DNA from: Amblyornis subalaris | Lineage: Eukaryota > Chordata > Aves > Passeriformes > Ptilonorhynchidae | Length of the DNA: 64,000 bases | Reading direction: 5' to 3' | Assembly (NCBI GenBank): GCA_018881555.1 | Contig: JACAXG010000032.1 | Coordinates: 1,686,837 to 1,750,836, forward strand | Shown: positions 1 through 12,926 of the stretch, piece by piece | Layout of the letters: each line of letters starts with the position of its first letter | Numbering within the stretch: position 1 is the stretch's first letter | The notes under the pieces: model-generated | Database searches by the model: none | Told to the model about the DNA's origin: nothing | The model's input: the letters and a program-made list of their open reading frames with translations, nothing else | Made by a program: the position numbers and the translations under genes

Positions 1-2534
1 AAACCAAAGGGAACAGCATTTGGCCATTTATCACTGCAGGAACGCTGGAAATTCCCAAATGAGGTACCACTGCCCAGATTCCATGGTGTCATGTCCTGAG
101 CCCCTCCAAAACACTGGGATGCTTCGAGTTGAGCACCAAAGGGAGGTAATTCAGNGTGACTCATCCTGCTGAGGGATCTGGTTTTCAGCTCTGGCTCCCT
201 ATATAACTCAAGCACAAGGCACTACAGAAATCTGCTGGGCTCAGAGTTTCCAAGCCAGGAGCTGGATGTCGACGTGGCCAGCAAGGCTTCACTCAGCACT
301 GGGGCTGGAACTCTCTTTCAGGTGGTGCTGTTGGTTCTTAACTCCAGCTTTAGACCCAAGACAAGGAGTGGGTATAATCCTCTGCTCTTTGAGATGTCCT
401 GTGTGACTCCGGGCTCAGCTCAACAGAGCGCTGGAGTTCGCTGGAGAGAGATAACAAAAACAACCAAGGATGTGCCAAATGAACACCACGTCCCCACCAC
501 TGTTCTTACAGAGCTTTTGGGCAGGCTTAGCCAACCCCCACATCTCAGCCAAAGCTCCTGAGAGAGGACACTGGTGTTTCTGCTACTCAGCAAGTGTGCC
601 ATTGCCTTCCTCAGGCAACCCTGTGCTCAGCTACCACACAAGGTACAGCCTTCCTGCTTCAATGGAAGTTGGTTTGAGTTTTTTTCCATTTAATTTTGAA
701 GATTATAGGATTTACACTTACTCTGGTAAAATATTTTGCAGCACTGCCATGAAAGAGCAGAGTGGAGGCAACACACACATATTATGAAAGCTCTGGCATT
801 ATAATATGTAGCTTTTCTGCTATAAATTACATTGACCAGCTAAAGTACAGGTTACAGTAAAGTCTACACAAAGTCATATTGTGTCAGTAATGCACATATG
901 GAAGGAAAAAGAAACAACAATTTTCTCGTGTATTTTAATACACTTAGCAAAATGGCCAAGATAAAATTCCTTGTGGAGGGGGAGCCAAAACCTATTCATG
1001 AAGTCACTGTGGGATTTTTAAGATGAGAAAAACAACTATGCAATTGTCACAACTAGGGAAATACCAAATACCACTGGATTAAAGTCCTTTTCAGGAATGT
1101 AGAAAACACAGTTTGCTGTTACTGTCTTTTTTTTAATCTTGAACCACTGCCTCTCTGAAGCAGCTAAGAAAACTTGGGTATCATATTCGCTGGCCATACA
1201 AGTCTTTTCTGTGCCCATCCCTCCACCCTTCCAATGCCACAACTTGGAGGCAGCTCAGGGCTCTCTACCCTGGCAGCAGAGGGTTCTTAATATGATGAGA
1301 AAGGTTCAAGGAAAGCTCAGTGAAGGAGATCCCAAGTTAGACTGGAGGAGGGTTGGGAGGGTGAAGGGTGAATAGCCCACCTTCAGATGCAGCTTAAAAC
1401 TGGGACTCCACAGCCCCCTGCTGCCTTTCCCAGTTTTCTCCCCAGGTGTTGATCAGTGTTTCAATAAACTTTTCCCTTATATTCTTACCACGTCTCCATT
1501 TTGTCTCCCATTTCTACTCACCACCTCCCCTTCCACCACGTCCAGGTCCCTTTACCTCTTTGCTTCATGTCTAAGGAAGAATTCCTCCAAGACATTCCCC
1601 AGCCCTCAAACAAGATTGACTCGAATAGGTGGTTTGCAAAACTTTCTTTAGTTGTGTACTGGTATCTTTTTGACCTTGTTTTTTCCAACTTAAAATCCCT
1701 ATGTGAAATCATTAGGTGAGCAAGAGTGACCTGGTGTACCATAGTTTGGCAAGCTGACACCATTAAAAAGAAACAAAGGACTCTAATCCTATTCTCAGAT
1801 GTAGAAAGGAGAAAACTGAGGTGAAGAAGCATGTGGGAATGTAGTGGTGATAAAATGGAAGTGACAAGCTTATAAGTGTAGTTTCATCCAAAAAGCAGGG
1901 GCAAAAAAAGTTCCCTCCTAAATAAGGTATTGAGCAGAAAGCTTTAAGAGAACCAAAAATCCCATTCTGTTCCAATTCAGCCATCTACAGCTAACCCTTC
2001 GCAGGGGACTTTAGTTTTGGACAATTAATTTTATTAGCTTAGAAGGGAAAATGTAAGCAACCAGCAGGAAAACCTGCCAGTCGACCAACCATTTCTATTT
2101 GTGATGGAATTCATGGAGTTAATCCCACAGTGCAGTTTGTTCCAGGAGCATCCCTGCCACATCTCAGTGCCTGGGTGCAAAAGAAGGGCCAAAACCGGAG
2201 ATTATGACTTTGTAAGTAAAAACAAAGCACTGGCTCTCAATAGAATCGTTTTAAGGATGGCATACATTAATTTATTCTCTTCTGCACTGCCTCTGCATAC
2301 CCACTGCTGGCAATGTGACAATATATAAGCACTGAATGTTGTGCTTAGGAGCTTAAGAGCTCTAAGACAGATTGTCATTTTGCTCATTCTTCCTGGGCCA
2401 AAATGTGTTTTCCCAGGAAAAAATAAATAAATCCCCTCTTCCCAAAACAAATACACCCCCCTTCCTCCCCCACAGTCATCTTCAAATTTTGAGAAGAATT
2501 GGAGTGGCACCACCCTTGGAGGAGGCAAAGTAGG
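1..2534. other. Unique non-coding sequence, no gene seen
   Basis: I see no supportable gene. Open frames here are at most about 108 codons, overlap each other on both strands and resemble no protein I know. A TATATAA string lies at 200-206, but nothing downstream looks like a first exon. There is no recognisable mobile element. Ordinary AT-rich vertebrate intergenic or intronic DNA is the simplest reading. Confidence 0.6.
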
Positions 2535-3660
2535 GAACGCATCCTCAGGAGGTTTTTATTCTAGACAGAGAGCCTCTCCCCAAGACAGCGTTTTGCCAAC
2601 ACATGGAGAGTTTTGAAAACGAAGGCAAAAGCCTCCCATTTGAGCGAATTCAATGGGAAGGCAGCACGGCGCACGGAGCACCGGGGCAATTTGCTCTTGG
2701 CAGCCTCTCTCGCTAAGTAGGTGGGCTGCGCTCAGCGCCAATTAGGGGCTGACGTTTTTCCTCAGGTACAATGNGCTGCGACACGGCTCGGACTGTTCTT
2801 CCCTCCCTGCATCTGTGTTTACTGTGGCTGTTCATTTTCCCCGTTGGCAAGGGGGATGTTTAATAAAGCAGGCCATTCCCTAGCTACAAAGGCGCTATAT
2901 CATCCTTGGGTGTATGTACACATATGGTATCAAACTGAATGCTGCTAAAAGTCAAAGCAACTCCTGCCAGAAATTTTTGATGGCAGCATTGTAAAAGCGA
3001 CGCTGGGGCGNGATGCAGTTCTCTGTTTTCTGACACTGGGTGAAAAGCGGAGAGACAGCACGGTGGGTTTAGCTCTGAAGTTAAAACGGGATCATAAGAG
3101 CGAAGAAAAAGAAGCAATATTCAGATTTCTAAATTCCCTGTTTCCAGTTCAAGGTCTAAGTCTTGTTTTGGCTTGCGCTGCTCTACAAAGGGAGCCAAAG
3201 AGGTTCTCGATCCAGCTTTTTATTTCCTGCCGTGCTAAGCTACAGGAATGTTCACATCTAGGCTCTGCTTTGGTCCTGTCTCTAATTAAGGCAGCTTATT
3301 TTTTCAAACATGCTACCTGAGACCTGCTGATGTTGCTTCAGGTCATGCAGCCATGCTTCAAACTGCTTTCTAATATACCTAATAGTGCCACAGTGATACG
3401 TTCAGCTGATTACTGTAACAGAAGCAGTTGGGTCATGGTATTCTCTGCAAAATACTTCTGTAATGGAGTGGATTAATTTAATGAATGCCATTTACTGCAG
3501 CAGAAGTGACAATGATTTGATGTTTTGTTACAATTAAGACTCATTAGCCAGTGACTTTTTTCTTAGTTGTCTGACACTGTAATAGATGTAACACATCTCA
3601 GATACAAAAGTTCTGAACTTCTTTCTAGTCATTTTTAATAAACATGAAGTGAGAATGAAA
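2535..3660. promoter_or_regulatory. Candidate conserved regulatory stretch
   Basis: This stretch differs from its surroundings. Its first 300 bases keep many CpG dinucleotides in an otherwise CpG-poor window (around 2660-2790: GGCGCACGG, GCGCTCAGCGCC, GCGACACGGCTCGG). The rest carries several homeodomain-type cores, including CAATTAGGGG near 2739, TCTAATTAAGG near 3280, ATTAATTTAATG near 3472 and ACAATTAAGAC near 3530, in complex non-repetitive sequence. That texture is typical of vertebrate conserved non-coding enhancers. No open frame of note crosses it. The call is inference from texture and motifs; conservation was not tested and the target gene is unknown. Confidence 0.4.
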
Positions 3661-6610
3661 GTCTTGGCACTGGGCTGCTTGAAGTGACCTGCTTGAGGGA
3701 TGCCACATACACCTCCCTGCCCTAACTACGAGAGGATCTACAATTTCACCAGCTTTCAGGAAATCACTGGATCATACCTAGCACTGAATCTTTCAACCAA
3801 ACAGCTGGAAGTTTAATCCAAAACATCTCACCACCTGGCTAAGACACAAAAAGGCTTTTGAGAAAGCAGACAGAGCCAGGTCTTGATGCTTTTAACAAGA
3901 TGCCAGAGCTCTGCCAAGACAGGAATCCCTGCACTGGAGAACCTGCTTGTGGAGCGACCAATGTGCCCTGCCATGGGACGGATGGAAAACTCAAACTTGA
4001 TTTTAGTAACAACCTCTCCTTTCTCAGTCAGCATCTGAATGCTGAGGAACGATCCCTATGCTTTTCTCTCAATGCAAAATCTTTTGTTCCTTGGGAACGT
4101 AACTCCTTTGCTTCTGCAAATCCTGGACAGCAGTATGCAGAACCCTCAGAAACAGAAACATAATNCCCTGCTAAAGAAAAAATGCATTGCCAAGAAAAAA
4201 CAATATTGGTCAAACCAATGTCACTAGACTCCAGGTTAAGCTTTCAGGCTACAAGAAGCCAAAAGCCAAAATAATATTTTTGCAGATGCAGCATTCCCCA
4301 GCATTGTTGAGGACACAAGATCATGCTCAGCTGGACAACCTGCAAACACATCTTACTCCGCACAGAAGGGAAGCTACCAAACTAATTTAATTGCTTAAGT
4401 CTATAGCATTTAAAATCTGGATAGCACAAATGGTATATATATTCATAAAAAACCACCATCACTCCACATATATCCTCCAAATCCTCAGAAAGGCCCAGGA
4501 ATGTAAAAAGTTTCATTTAAAAGAAAACTAGGTATTAACTGAAGAAAAAAAATTCTTAAAATTACAGATTATGTACTATTTCTTTAATATTCAGCAACGA
4601 TATTTTTGAAAATGTTTTCTGAGTCACTGATATTTTTTCTTCAATCAAAAAAAGGAAACCTAAAATTTTTAGCTTTTAGTCAAATCAAAGTAATAATTTG
4701 ATTTCACTAGGTGCTGTATAGAAGATCATTTCAGAATACAAGGTTGTGAGCATTCAGCAACAGCAAAATGAACACGCCCCAAAAACAAGTGCAAAACAAA
4801 CATGAAAAGTGGCTTATTTGCCTTTGAAATCTAGAATAAGAAATACAAAAAAAAGACAAAAACTGGGAAATCAAGGGAAAAATCAATACCATGTCTTGTT
4901 CTTGTGCAAATTCAGAATCACTCCCTCCCATTCTACCTGGGATGGACACGCATACAGACATAAAAACACACAGTCTTGNCAAATTTCCCAGCTGATGCTG
5001 CTGACAACTCCTTTGGACCGACAGATCAAGCCATGGCAGTCTTAAGATGTAAGAGGAAAGCAACAAGTAGGAGAGAGGGATGAGATGACTCAGCAGGCAG
5101 AACTGGAAGCCTGAAACCCAGATGTTTGACAGCAAAAAGCATCATGTGGGGAGTGCTTTAAAGCTTCTCCCATCCAGAGGCTTCTCCAGCTCTTCTGAGC
5201 ACGACTTTGGCAGGAAGGATTCTCCCTAAAACTACTTGTAGAACCTGATATTTAGACACTGCTGACTGCAACCTGAAAACGAGCCATTCATGCAAATTCC
5301 CAACTCACTCCCACCTACCTGCAATCTCTGTTAACTCTCCCTTGCAGAGGCAAACCTGAGCAGTAATGAGCAGTAATGTGCTAATGAATGGAATACAAAA
5401 TCTGGTTTTCCCTTCTATTGTAGAGTGAGGATAAAAATCNCACTCCTGCTCCCTCATCTCATGCCAGAAGAGTTATAACCCCATGAAAATCACTTGAGTT
5501 AAAGATAAGCTGGGAGCTTCAACTTTATATTCATTTTTATCAAATCCTTGAAACTGCTTCATGGGGTTTATTTTAATAGGTATTTCTACTAACAATAATA
5601 ACCCCCCTTATCTGTACTAAGGTAGAGAAAAAAGCAGATTGCATCATAAATCTTAGTCATGCCAGGTAATAATCTTCAAAATCATCCTTTTAACACGGAT
5701 GGCACATATTAACTCAAAGCACTTTTATCCTGCCAGTTTAGGAATACAGTCTCATCCCAGCTCCCGTTATGAAAATGAAAGATTTTCAACAAACTGCACT
5801 GGCAGCTGCAGAATCATAAAATCCTTCAAGGGGCTGTGAAGCTGAGCTGTAAGCATGGCACCTCTTATCTGTAATTAGAGAAAGGAGAATAAAATCTCTA
5901 GAACGCTATGTTTAACCCCCCAGCCCCTCACTGCAGGGCTCTGTACCTGGGTTTTTCTAATAAAAGGGTTTTAAGTATCAGCTGCAATGTAATTTTGTTT
6001 ATTAAAAGNGGAAGAGTTATGGCAATGACTATGTCAAACCTGAACTACAAAAAGGAACATGTATTTGCACTCTTTTTACATAAGACACACTGATAAACAT
6101 CATTTATTTCACAATTGCCTATGATATGCCATACCATGTACATTTATATATGTTTAAAGCAATTTTATTCCAAGAGATGTAGATCTGATTTCAGTGGAGG
6201 GTATGTTTTCCAACATGCATTAAGGTCTAACTAAATTTATTTTTTAAAAGAAGAAGTGCAAATTATTACAACAGTGCAAACTATTATTGTCATAACAATG
6301 TAAAGTACCCATGGATTTAATACTACAATGCTCTATGCATCACAATCTCATTCGGCAAGAGTGTCATTTCACAGTATTTTATTATCCAAACATTCCTCCA
6401 AGAGTGATGCCATCTCACAGAAGAGGTGCAAAAATCAGGGCATGTTCACTCCAAAGTATCTGAATTGTAGCTCTTTATCAAATTTTTGAAAATAAATACA
6501 GTCACTCCACCAGCATTTCATTCTTCTTCCAAATATAGAAGAGATGCAAAGTTTTCAGCTCTAGACCTCTAGAATATATCATGAAAGCAGAGTAGATTAT
6601 GATCTTGGCA
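3661..6610. other. AT-rich unique sequence, no gene seen
   Basis: I see no gene. Frames of 134 codons (minus, 4731-5135) and 101 codons (plus, 3858-4163) are present, but neither resembles a known protein; the first contains an ambiguous base. A 10-bp unit GAGCAGTAAT occurs twice in tandem at 5358-5377, and an octamer ATGCAAAT lies at 5290-5297. Near 5812, CAGAATCATAAAAT recalls a CR1 end, but no CR1 sequence follows it. Confidence 0.55.
5358..5377. repeat. 10-bp tandem duplication
   Basis: The unit GAGCAGTAAT is present twice, head to tail, with no mismatch. This is a replication-slippage type duplication with no evident function. Confidence 0.8.
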
Positions 6611-6705
6611 AGATGGAGAAACTGAGGCAGGGAGTGAGTGACCTACTCAAGTCCCAAACCATGTCANGAACAGAGTGAGGGAAGAGATTTGAGATGCAAG
6701 TCCAG
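6611..6705 (-). mobile_element. Fossil MIR/CORE-type SINE fragment
   Basis: Read on the plus strand this matches the reverse complement of the MIR core: AGATGGAGAAACTGAGGC, then a purine-rich block, then GAGTGACCTACTCAAGTC, then CAGAACAGAGT-like sequence. MIR has 'gatggggaaactgaggc..agtgacttgcccaaggtcacac..ggcagagc' in the same order. The element is therefore antisense here, heavily diverged and lacking clear ends or a target-site duplication. MIR-like SINEs amplified before the bird-mammal split, so surviving copies in birds are rare. A related amniote CORE-SINE is possible. Confidence 0.55.
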
Positions 6706-7458
6706 CCACTGGACCAGGCCGCTTCTTCAGCNCTTAGATGCTACCACCTTTATTTCCATTAACTATTTCTAGTTAATGCATCAGCACAACAGACTAACAT
6801 CAAAATCTTCGCTGTAACAGGGTGATTTGTTGGGTCATAACAGCATGTAATAGGGTGATTTATGCAGGTTAACAGGTGNTATGTGACACTACTATCAAAA
6901 CTTTCAGCATTTTACTGGTTCTCTGTGAACTGACTTTCTCCCATGCCACAGTGTGAGATATTCAGTATCCTCATCAGGAGCACAGGGAAGGGATTGCACT
7001 CACACTCAAGCACAACCTCTGGAATTACTACTGATGCTCAGGGCCTGCTACACCCAAACTACAAGTCCCTCCAACCAATAAAGGGCCCTAAACACAAGGG
7101 AGCAGTCTGGGAACCACTCTTCAGAGTAAGAAGGTGGGCAGTATCTTTCCAACACTTATGTTACTGCCCAAGGTAACACAGAAGTCCAGGTCCAAACAGG
7201 ATTGTATGTCACAAGACTTGAGTCATTCAAAAGAAATTTCCACCATGAGGAAGAAAAATTGGATCAAGACATATTAATAGAAACATGAATCCCAATACTT
7301 GAGTGTGAAAGCATGAACTCCTGGAGGTCCTCTAAATGCCGCTTTTTAAAATCCAGAAGTTTTCATAGTTTAGGTGCTATGAACTATAGTGCTGAAACTA
7401 TTGAACTGTATGTTCTTACCACCCTTCCTCCAGGCTTAACCCCCCTGACATACATGCC
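6706..7458. other. Unique sequence with possible second SINE relic
   Basis: I see no gene. At 7150-7205 the string CTGCCCAAGGTAACACAGAAGTC followed by CAGGTCCAAACAGGATT recalls the antisense MIR core ('ttgcccaaggtcacacagc..ggcagagctgggatt'). The match is short, so I do not list it as a separate element. The remainder is plain AT-rich DNA with some ambiguous bases. Confidence 0.4.
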
Positions 7459-7983
7459 ATGCATCTCATAGCTCAGACCATGCCACTCTCTCCTGCAAAA
7501 TCCTCCACGAGGCTGCAGCTTCCCGGTCCCACCTCCAGGGACCCGCACTCTTCACCCCCACCCAAGTCTCCCCCTCTTTCCCTGCTCTCAGGCTGCTGTC
7601 AGATTTGCTGCTCTCCTGCAGCGCCCTTCCCACGTTTCCCTCTCTCAGATCTCGCTGCGATCATGGAGCCTAGCAACGTTAATCTGCCACTCATTTATCA
7701 TATTTCAAGCTCAGATATACAAATCCGCTTTCCTTTGTCCGTTCGGATCGTCGTGATTCCGCTTTACGGTCTCGATTCCTCTTTTCTAGTCCTTTGCTTA
7801 TGGGCTGTTGTTTATTATTATTTTCCTATCTGGAAGTTAATCTCTCTGAAGCCAGAGTCCTTGCCGCTGCCTTGCTCCGTTCAGCATGAAGCGGGTGCTC
7901 TGTCAGGGCTTGATAAACCATTTGTCATTCAGGCAGCGGATAATGCGGCTGCACACATGTCCATTTTAAGCAGCATATACTAA
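7459..7983. promoter_or_regulatory. CpG-retaining stretch, candidate regulatory element or non-coding first exon
   Basis: A pyrimidine-rich, GC-richer half (7459-7650) leads into about 125 bases (7652-7776) holding 11 CpG dinucleotides, then an AT-rich part with TTATTATTATTTTCC. CpG is otherwise scarce in this window, so the cluster suggests an unmethylated regulatory element. A plus-strand frame of 174 codons spans the whole stretch, but its predicted protein (Ser/Pro-rich start, hydrophobic middle) resembles nothing I know. Long C-rich tracts lacking stops explain much of the frame. Enhancer, unmethylated promoter or lncRNA start are all possible; a real protein is least likely. Confidence 0.35.
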
Positions 7984-10900
7984 AGCACTGAGAATAAAAG
8001 TGTTAAAATACTGCTGAAAGATTTATAAATATCTGTGGATTTTTTTTTTTCCTCCATGAGAAAGACAGAAGGCAGGAGCTGCTTTGCTGGGCCAGGCTTG
8101 AAGAGGTATTTAAAACTTGCAGCTCCTTGTTGCTCCAACAAGGGCTTCAGTGACCCTGGACTTCTGTAGAAATCCCCCTTTTGATACCTCCAGCGGCACA
8201 ACAATAATTAGAAAGACACATTGAAAGACAGGGACTTCAATTCTTGGCTTCTTTATCCCTACTGTAAAGTTAATACTTCTCTTTGTTATCCACCCACTAT
8301 TGGAGGTCAAGTTAGTGAACAGTTGGGAGAGGACAAGCATTAAGGACCAACCTTAGCTACAACCATTTCTCCNTCTACGTCCTGGCAGCAGTGAGGGTGG
8401 TACTGGTAGATTCCTGCAGGTTAAATAGAAACTTCCCTTTGACACAAGTAATTCAGTTGTCCTCTGTATTCTTTGGACATCACATTGTGTGTCATGTCAC
8501 TATCTGAGTAATTATTTTTACTTTCACACCATCTTATCTGCCATCTGAGGTGGTCAATACTTACATGTTAAAAATCTCACAACGCAAGGGAGACTTAAGA
8601 GACAACACGAAGAGCTCCTTCCTTTAATTCCTGCTGTGCGGAAGAATTATGGCTCCATTCGGAGATTTCTGAGGTGCCAAAAAAAAGGGAACTTTCCAAA
8701 ACATTTATTGAATACTTTCCTAGCAGCTCAGCCCAGGACGAGCTAGAGAGAAACTATCCTCCCACCTCGTCTGTCTTCAACTGTCACTCCAGCTAATGGA
8801 CTTTTAAGATCATTTGAAGAATGTAAAAACCAAACGAAACCACCTAACCCAAACCAGAAGCAGCTAAAGCAAATTATGTGTTTTAAACCAGAGTTTTAAC
8901 TTGAGTTCCCTGATCATTTTGTCACAGGCATGTTGGGATGGCTATGGGCAAACACAGCCAGAAACTAGGATAGAGAAGGACAAAACTTCATTTTCAGAGA
9001 TTTCAGGAGGTTTGTGGTGAGCAAAGGCTGCTCAAGACCCTCAGGGAGGAAAAAAATTAAAAAATCAACACAACTATGTTCAGGTGTTATGAAGTTCTCC
9101 TTGATATTATCACCAACAGGCAGAAACCTTCCAAAAGCAGAGGCTGTGAGGAAAGTGCCGTGGGGTCTGGAAAACGTGGAGACCAGGGGAAGTGCAGAGT
9201 TAGCAGGCATTTTATACCAGGCGCTTTAATTTCACCAAGAAAGAGTCTGGGATTTCATCAAAGCAAGATATGCAATACATTAATTTTTTTTTTTTTTTAA
9301 TTTTTAATAAAGTCTAGCCTTTGCTCTTCCCTTTTTACTTGTGACAATCTGAGAAAAAATTACAAGGAGGTCCGAGAGTGTTTCTGTGCACTTCTAACAA
9401 TTTACCTAAGGGAGTAAAACTGCAAATGCTTGAAACAGGTTTTTCAGTTAATACATTAGAACCAGTATAAAAAAAAATTGAAAATAAAAAACTTCCCATC
9501 TTTATTACTGCCATAGAAACGTATGTGGACATTCAGATTCCAAAACCAAACTGGCCACAATTTTTCTTGTTTGGAAAGTGGATTTTTACTATATCAATAC
9601 AGGCTATATTTATTCTGAAATTAAGGCCATCCATATACAAACTTGCACAACTATAATTAAACTCATTTTTTGAAGTCCAGTTTAATTACTTTGGTGACAA
9701 TACTTGCATATCAGCTTTTAGTTTTATAACTAATTAAAAATGAAAAATTTACCTTTTAAAAAGCTCTTTCCTTGAAGTAATTTGCATTTACAACAGGCAT
9801 CCAGTTAGAGTTTCTACTATGGGTTAGCTATCTGCTTCTGCCATGGAAAGACACTAAAAATATCTGCTTTAAATGAAAATTAAACCATCCTTCAAACTAT
9901 TCTTACATGCCTTTTCATAGCATTTTACTTTGTATCTGGAACATTTATATATTACAACATACATCAGGGGCACCCAGAGGTTTGGATGGCCACTCTAGTT
10001 GACATTTATATGAGACTGAAAGCTAAACAATAAACCAAATGAAGAAGTAAAATACAATGTATATCCCACTTTATCCTTCTTGCAGGTTTTACCGGACAAC
10101 CGGACTATAAAAACCAATTTGTTTAATTTTCTTTGAAATCTGAGGACAAATTCCAGTAATTTTTGGCAGTGTTCACAGTAATTTTTTTTTTCCTGGTAAA
10201 AGATATATGAGGTTGTGGAAGAACAGGGTCAGATATGGTTTGCTGGAGGTGGATGCAGCTTTGGCTTTAACAAGTCTACTGTCTCTGTATCATACCAATG
10301 TATCTCAAGGTTTCNTCCCTAAGTGCATTAAGAATGAGGCCTCCAGCTACCACTGCGCTGTCAATTATGTGTATTTTGTCCGAATGGTGTAAAAGNGAGA
10401 CTGCTATTCCTGATCTGCTGGAAGTGTTTTTCAGTTCCTTCTCTTCAAAGTAATCTTACACTGATTTCTCAGCTAGTACTTGCGAAACCCAGGGTAGGGG
10501 AGAAAGGCTGGGGAACAGGTCTAATGTATGCACATCAATTTTTAAATAGTTTTTCTATGTTCCCTGGGATGAAAGCGCATGCGGCTTGGCTCATTTACCA
10601 CAGTCACAACATCCCCCAAAGTCTCCTTCCCCCAGCTACAGCTGTGTCACTTGGGCTGTCTCACTGGAAATCTCAAACCTTATCAAGGTCAAGGGCTGCA
10701 AGGAAGGAGCCTGGTGATCTCTTAGAAAGGCTGCTACAGGGATTATTTTCCCAGACTGTCTGCCCTCCTCATTCTCCAACGTATCAGTGTGTGCATCTTG
10801 GCTCTCCATGCCCTTTCAGACTGTTATCCCCTCCATGCTCCTGGCATGCTGACTCCCACCTTTGATCAGCCACGTCAGCCCTCACCACATTGCCACAGTG

Positions 10901-11500
10901 CTCCAATGCTACTCATCTGCAGCCCACACTCCTGCACACACACTCACAGAGCAGCTTGTTCAAGGGCACAACAAAGCAAAATCTCTCCCTCCTTTCAAAA
11001 TGTTTGGTGCCACGCACAGAAGATGTGACCATTTGACACAGGGTGTGCTCTGGCTCTTGCTTATCCCTTGGAATAAGAGCCTTGCTGTGCTTCATCTCAC
11101 ATGCCACCCCTGGCCATGCCCAGACCATCCTTCCTGCACGGCACTTGGCACAAAGGATACTTGGAGGGAGCTTGAGTGCTGGTTTTACCCTGTGNGCACA
11201 CATCACCTAACATAAGGAGATCCATGCCCCTGCCTTGGGGGATTTTCTCTGGGATTAGGTAAAGAAAATATATAATCAACTAGATTTACCACCAACAAAA
11301 AAGTGTTAAACGAGAGCAGGTGACACCTTTTTCTGACCCTTTTGCACAACATTGCCACCTCCTTCTCTGGACGCAGCATCCATTCTGGCAGTCAAGAGTT
11401 TTGGCTATTCCAATTCCATCAGCAGCTGACTGACTACAGTGATCTCTGCTGCTCAACTAAATTTTACTTTGTGCTGCTCCANAGCATTAAACACCTTTTA
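7984..11500. other. Unique sequence, no gene seen
   Basis: I see no gene. A 14-base T run lies at 9285-9298, inside an AT-rich block that continues to about 10200. The stretch 10524-11215 is GC-richer and has overlapping frames of up to 117 codons in several registers, as expected by chance where stop codons are rare. No repeat family is recognisable before the CR1 end at 11501. Confidence 0.55.
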
Positions 11501-11800
11501 TCATAGAATCATAGAATATCCTGAGTTGGAAGGGACCCAAAAGGATCATCCAGTCNGACTCCTGGCCCTGCAAGGACACTCCAAGAATCCCACCATGTGC
11601 CTGACAACGTTGTCCAAACTCTGCTTGAACACAGCCAGGTTTGGTGCTGTGACCACTGCCCTGGGGAGCCCATTCCACTTCCCAACCACCCTCTGGGTGA
11701 AGAACTTTTTCCTGATACCCAGCCTAAACCTCCNCTGACTCAGTGTCATGCCATTTCCTTGAGTCCTGTCTTATCCTACCTCAGGAGTCCCTGTGTGCTT
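11501..11800 (-). mobile_element. CR1 LINE, 5'-truncated 3' fragment with ORF2 tail
   Basis: The 3' end is unmistakable: TCATAGAATCATAGAAT, the reverse complement of two CR1 terminal 8-bp units, then GAGTTGGAAGGGACCC. Read on the minus strand, 11549-11749 is an open frame whose product contains [16 protein letters not shown], then WNGLPRAVV, then a [12 protein letters not shown] block. This is the C-terminal tail that follows the reverse transcriptase in CR1 ORF2. Upstream the homology continues as DRTQGNG up to an in-frame stop near 11772, then fades. CR1 copies are normally 5'-truncated, as here. The intact tail frame and terminal repeats suggest one of the younger copies in the window. It encodes no functional enzyme. 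Confidence 0.95.
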
Positions 11801-12926
11801 GTTGTGAGACTCACCTACAGAGTTTACAAGCTGCTGGGATCTCCTGAAAAAAAAAAAATCAGAAACCAAGAGCAGCTGAAGGACTCGGGGGCTTGGGGAC
11901 CAGAGTGGCTCTCAAGTATCTAAGTGTTGCATGCCTCCCANCCAAGTAGATTTGGTATAGCTTCTGTCTTCAAAATAAAGTCAAAAATGAAAAAAAACCA
12001 GTGGAGCAGAAATTCATATGAGCAAATGGAAGCTTGTCTGTCTCAGTACTGCACTGTGGCATTCGAAACAAACTCAGATTTACTAAATAAATATAATATT
12101 GAGTTCTTATCTTTAAAATACTCTGGAGTGTGTACACACATTAAAAGTAAGTATGATTCTAGGATAAGTACTGATTAGATGTTTCATTTCTGCATTTCAC
12201 TCTGCTTGGAAAGTACACTGCTCTGCTCCAATTCTATTCATAAGTGGTTTCAGTTTCTGTCTTTTATCCAATGGCACAGCTCTACAGTCATTAATTTTTT
12301 TAAATATTTAATGTAGCTGAAGTGCTATAATATGGAAGAGGTTTCCAAAATGAAACAACAATTGTAAATATTTTCCTAAAGGAAACTGGAGGAGAGCTCT
12401 CGCTCAGTCAGAGAAGGCATTTTTTNAGTATGTGGAAAAACTGCTAAAGTCCAAACAAAACATCTTCCACTGGTTCAATTTTTCCATTTTGCTAAAAATT
12501 TGTTTTTAAACCATGAGTGGGAAGAGGGACTTTCAATGATTAAAACCAAACCTGCAGGCCAAAATACTAAACATGGCTGTTTCAATACTCCAGCATAGAC
12601 ATTTATTTGTCTGCCTCCCCTGCTAAAGGAAGGAAGGTTCTGTTGGATTACCACAAAGGCACTGCTATGGAGTGAGAAAGGTGGAGTATCTCCATCCACA
12701 GCTTAACACTACTTGCGAAAAAGAGGTGGATCACTGCAATTCCTGATGCATTCAGCAGACGCTGTGAGGGAATTACACCAAAGATCACAGCATCTTTTGC
12801 AGGAACTGAACTCCGTAAGTCTGGACACAGAAAAGCTTGAAATGCTGCCACATCACTGGAACGACCTCTGACACATGGCAGGAGGTGTTAAACTCCAAAT
12901 CNTTTATTTGATTAAGCCGTAAGAGT
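11801..12926. other. Unique sequence between two CR1 copies
   Basis: I see no gene. There is an A12 run near 11848 and AT-rich DNA through 12480. Minus-strand frames of 74 and 67 codons near 12475-12851 look like chance. Confidence 0.55.

Noticed and set aside
200..320. TATATAA followed by an open frame at 274
   Set aside because: The frame overlaps others on both strands, resembles no protein and has no supporting promoter or splice features.
5811..5835. CAGAATCATAAAATCC resembling a CR1 terminus
   Set aside because: No CR1 body follows in either direction, so the short match is probably chance.
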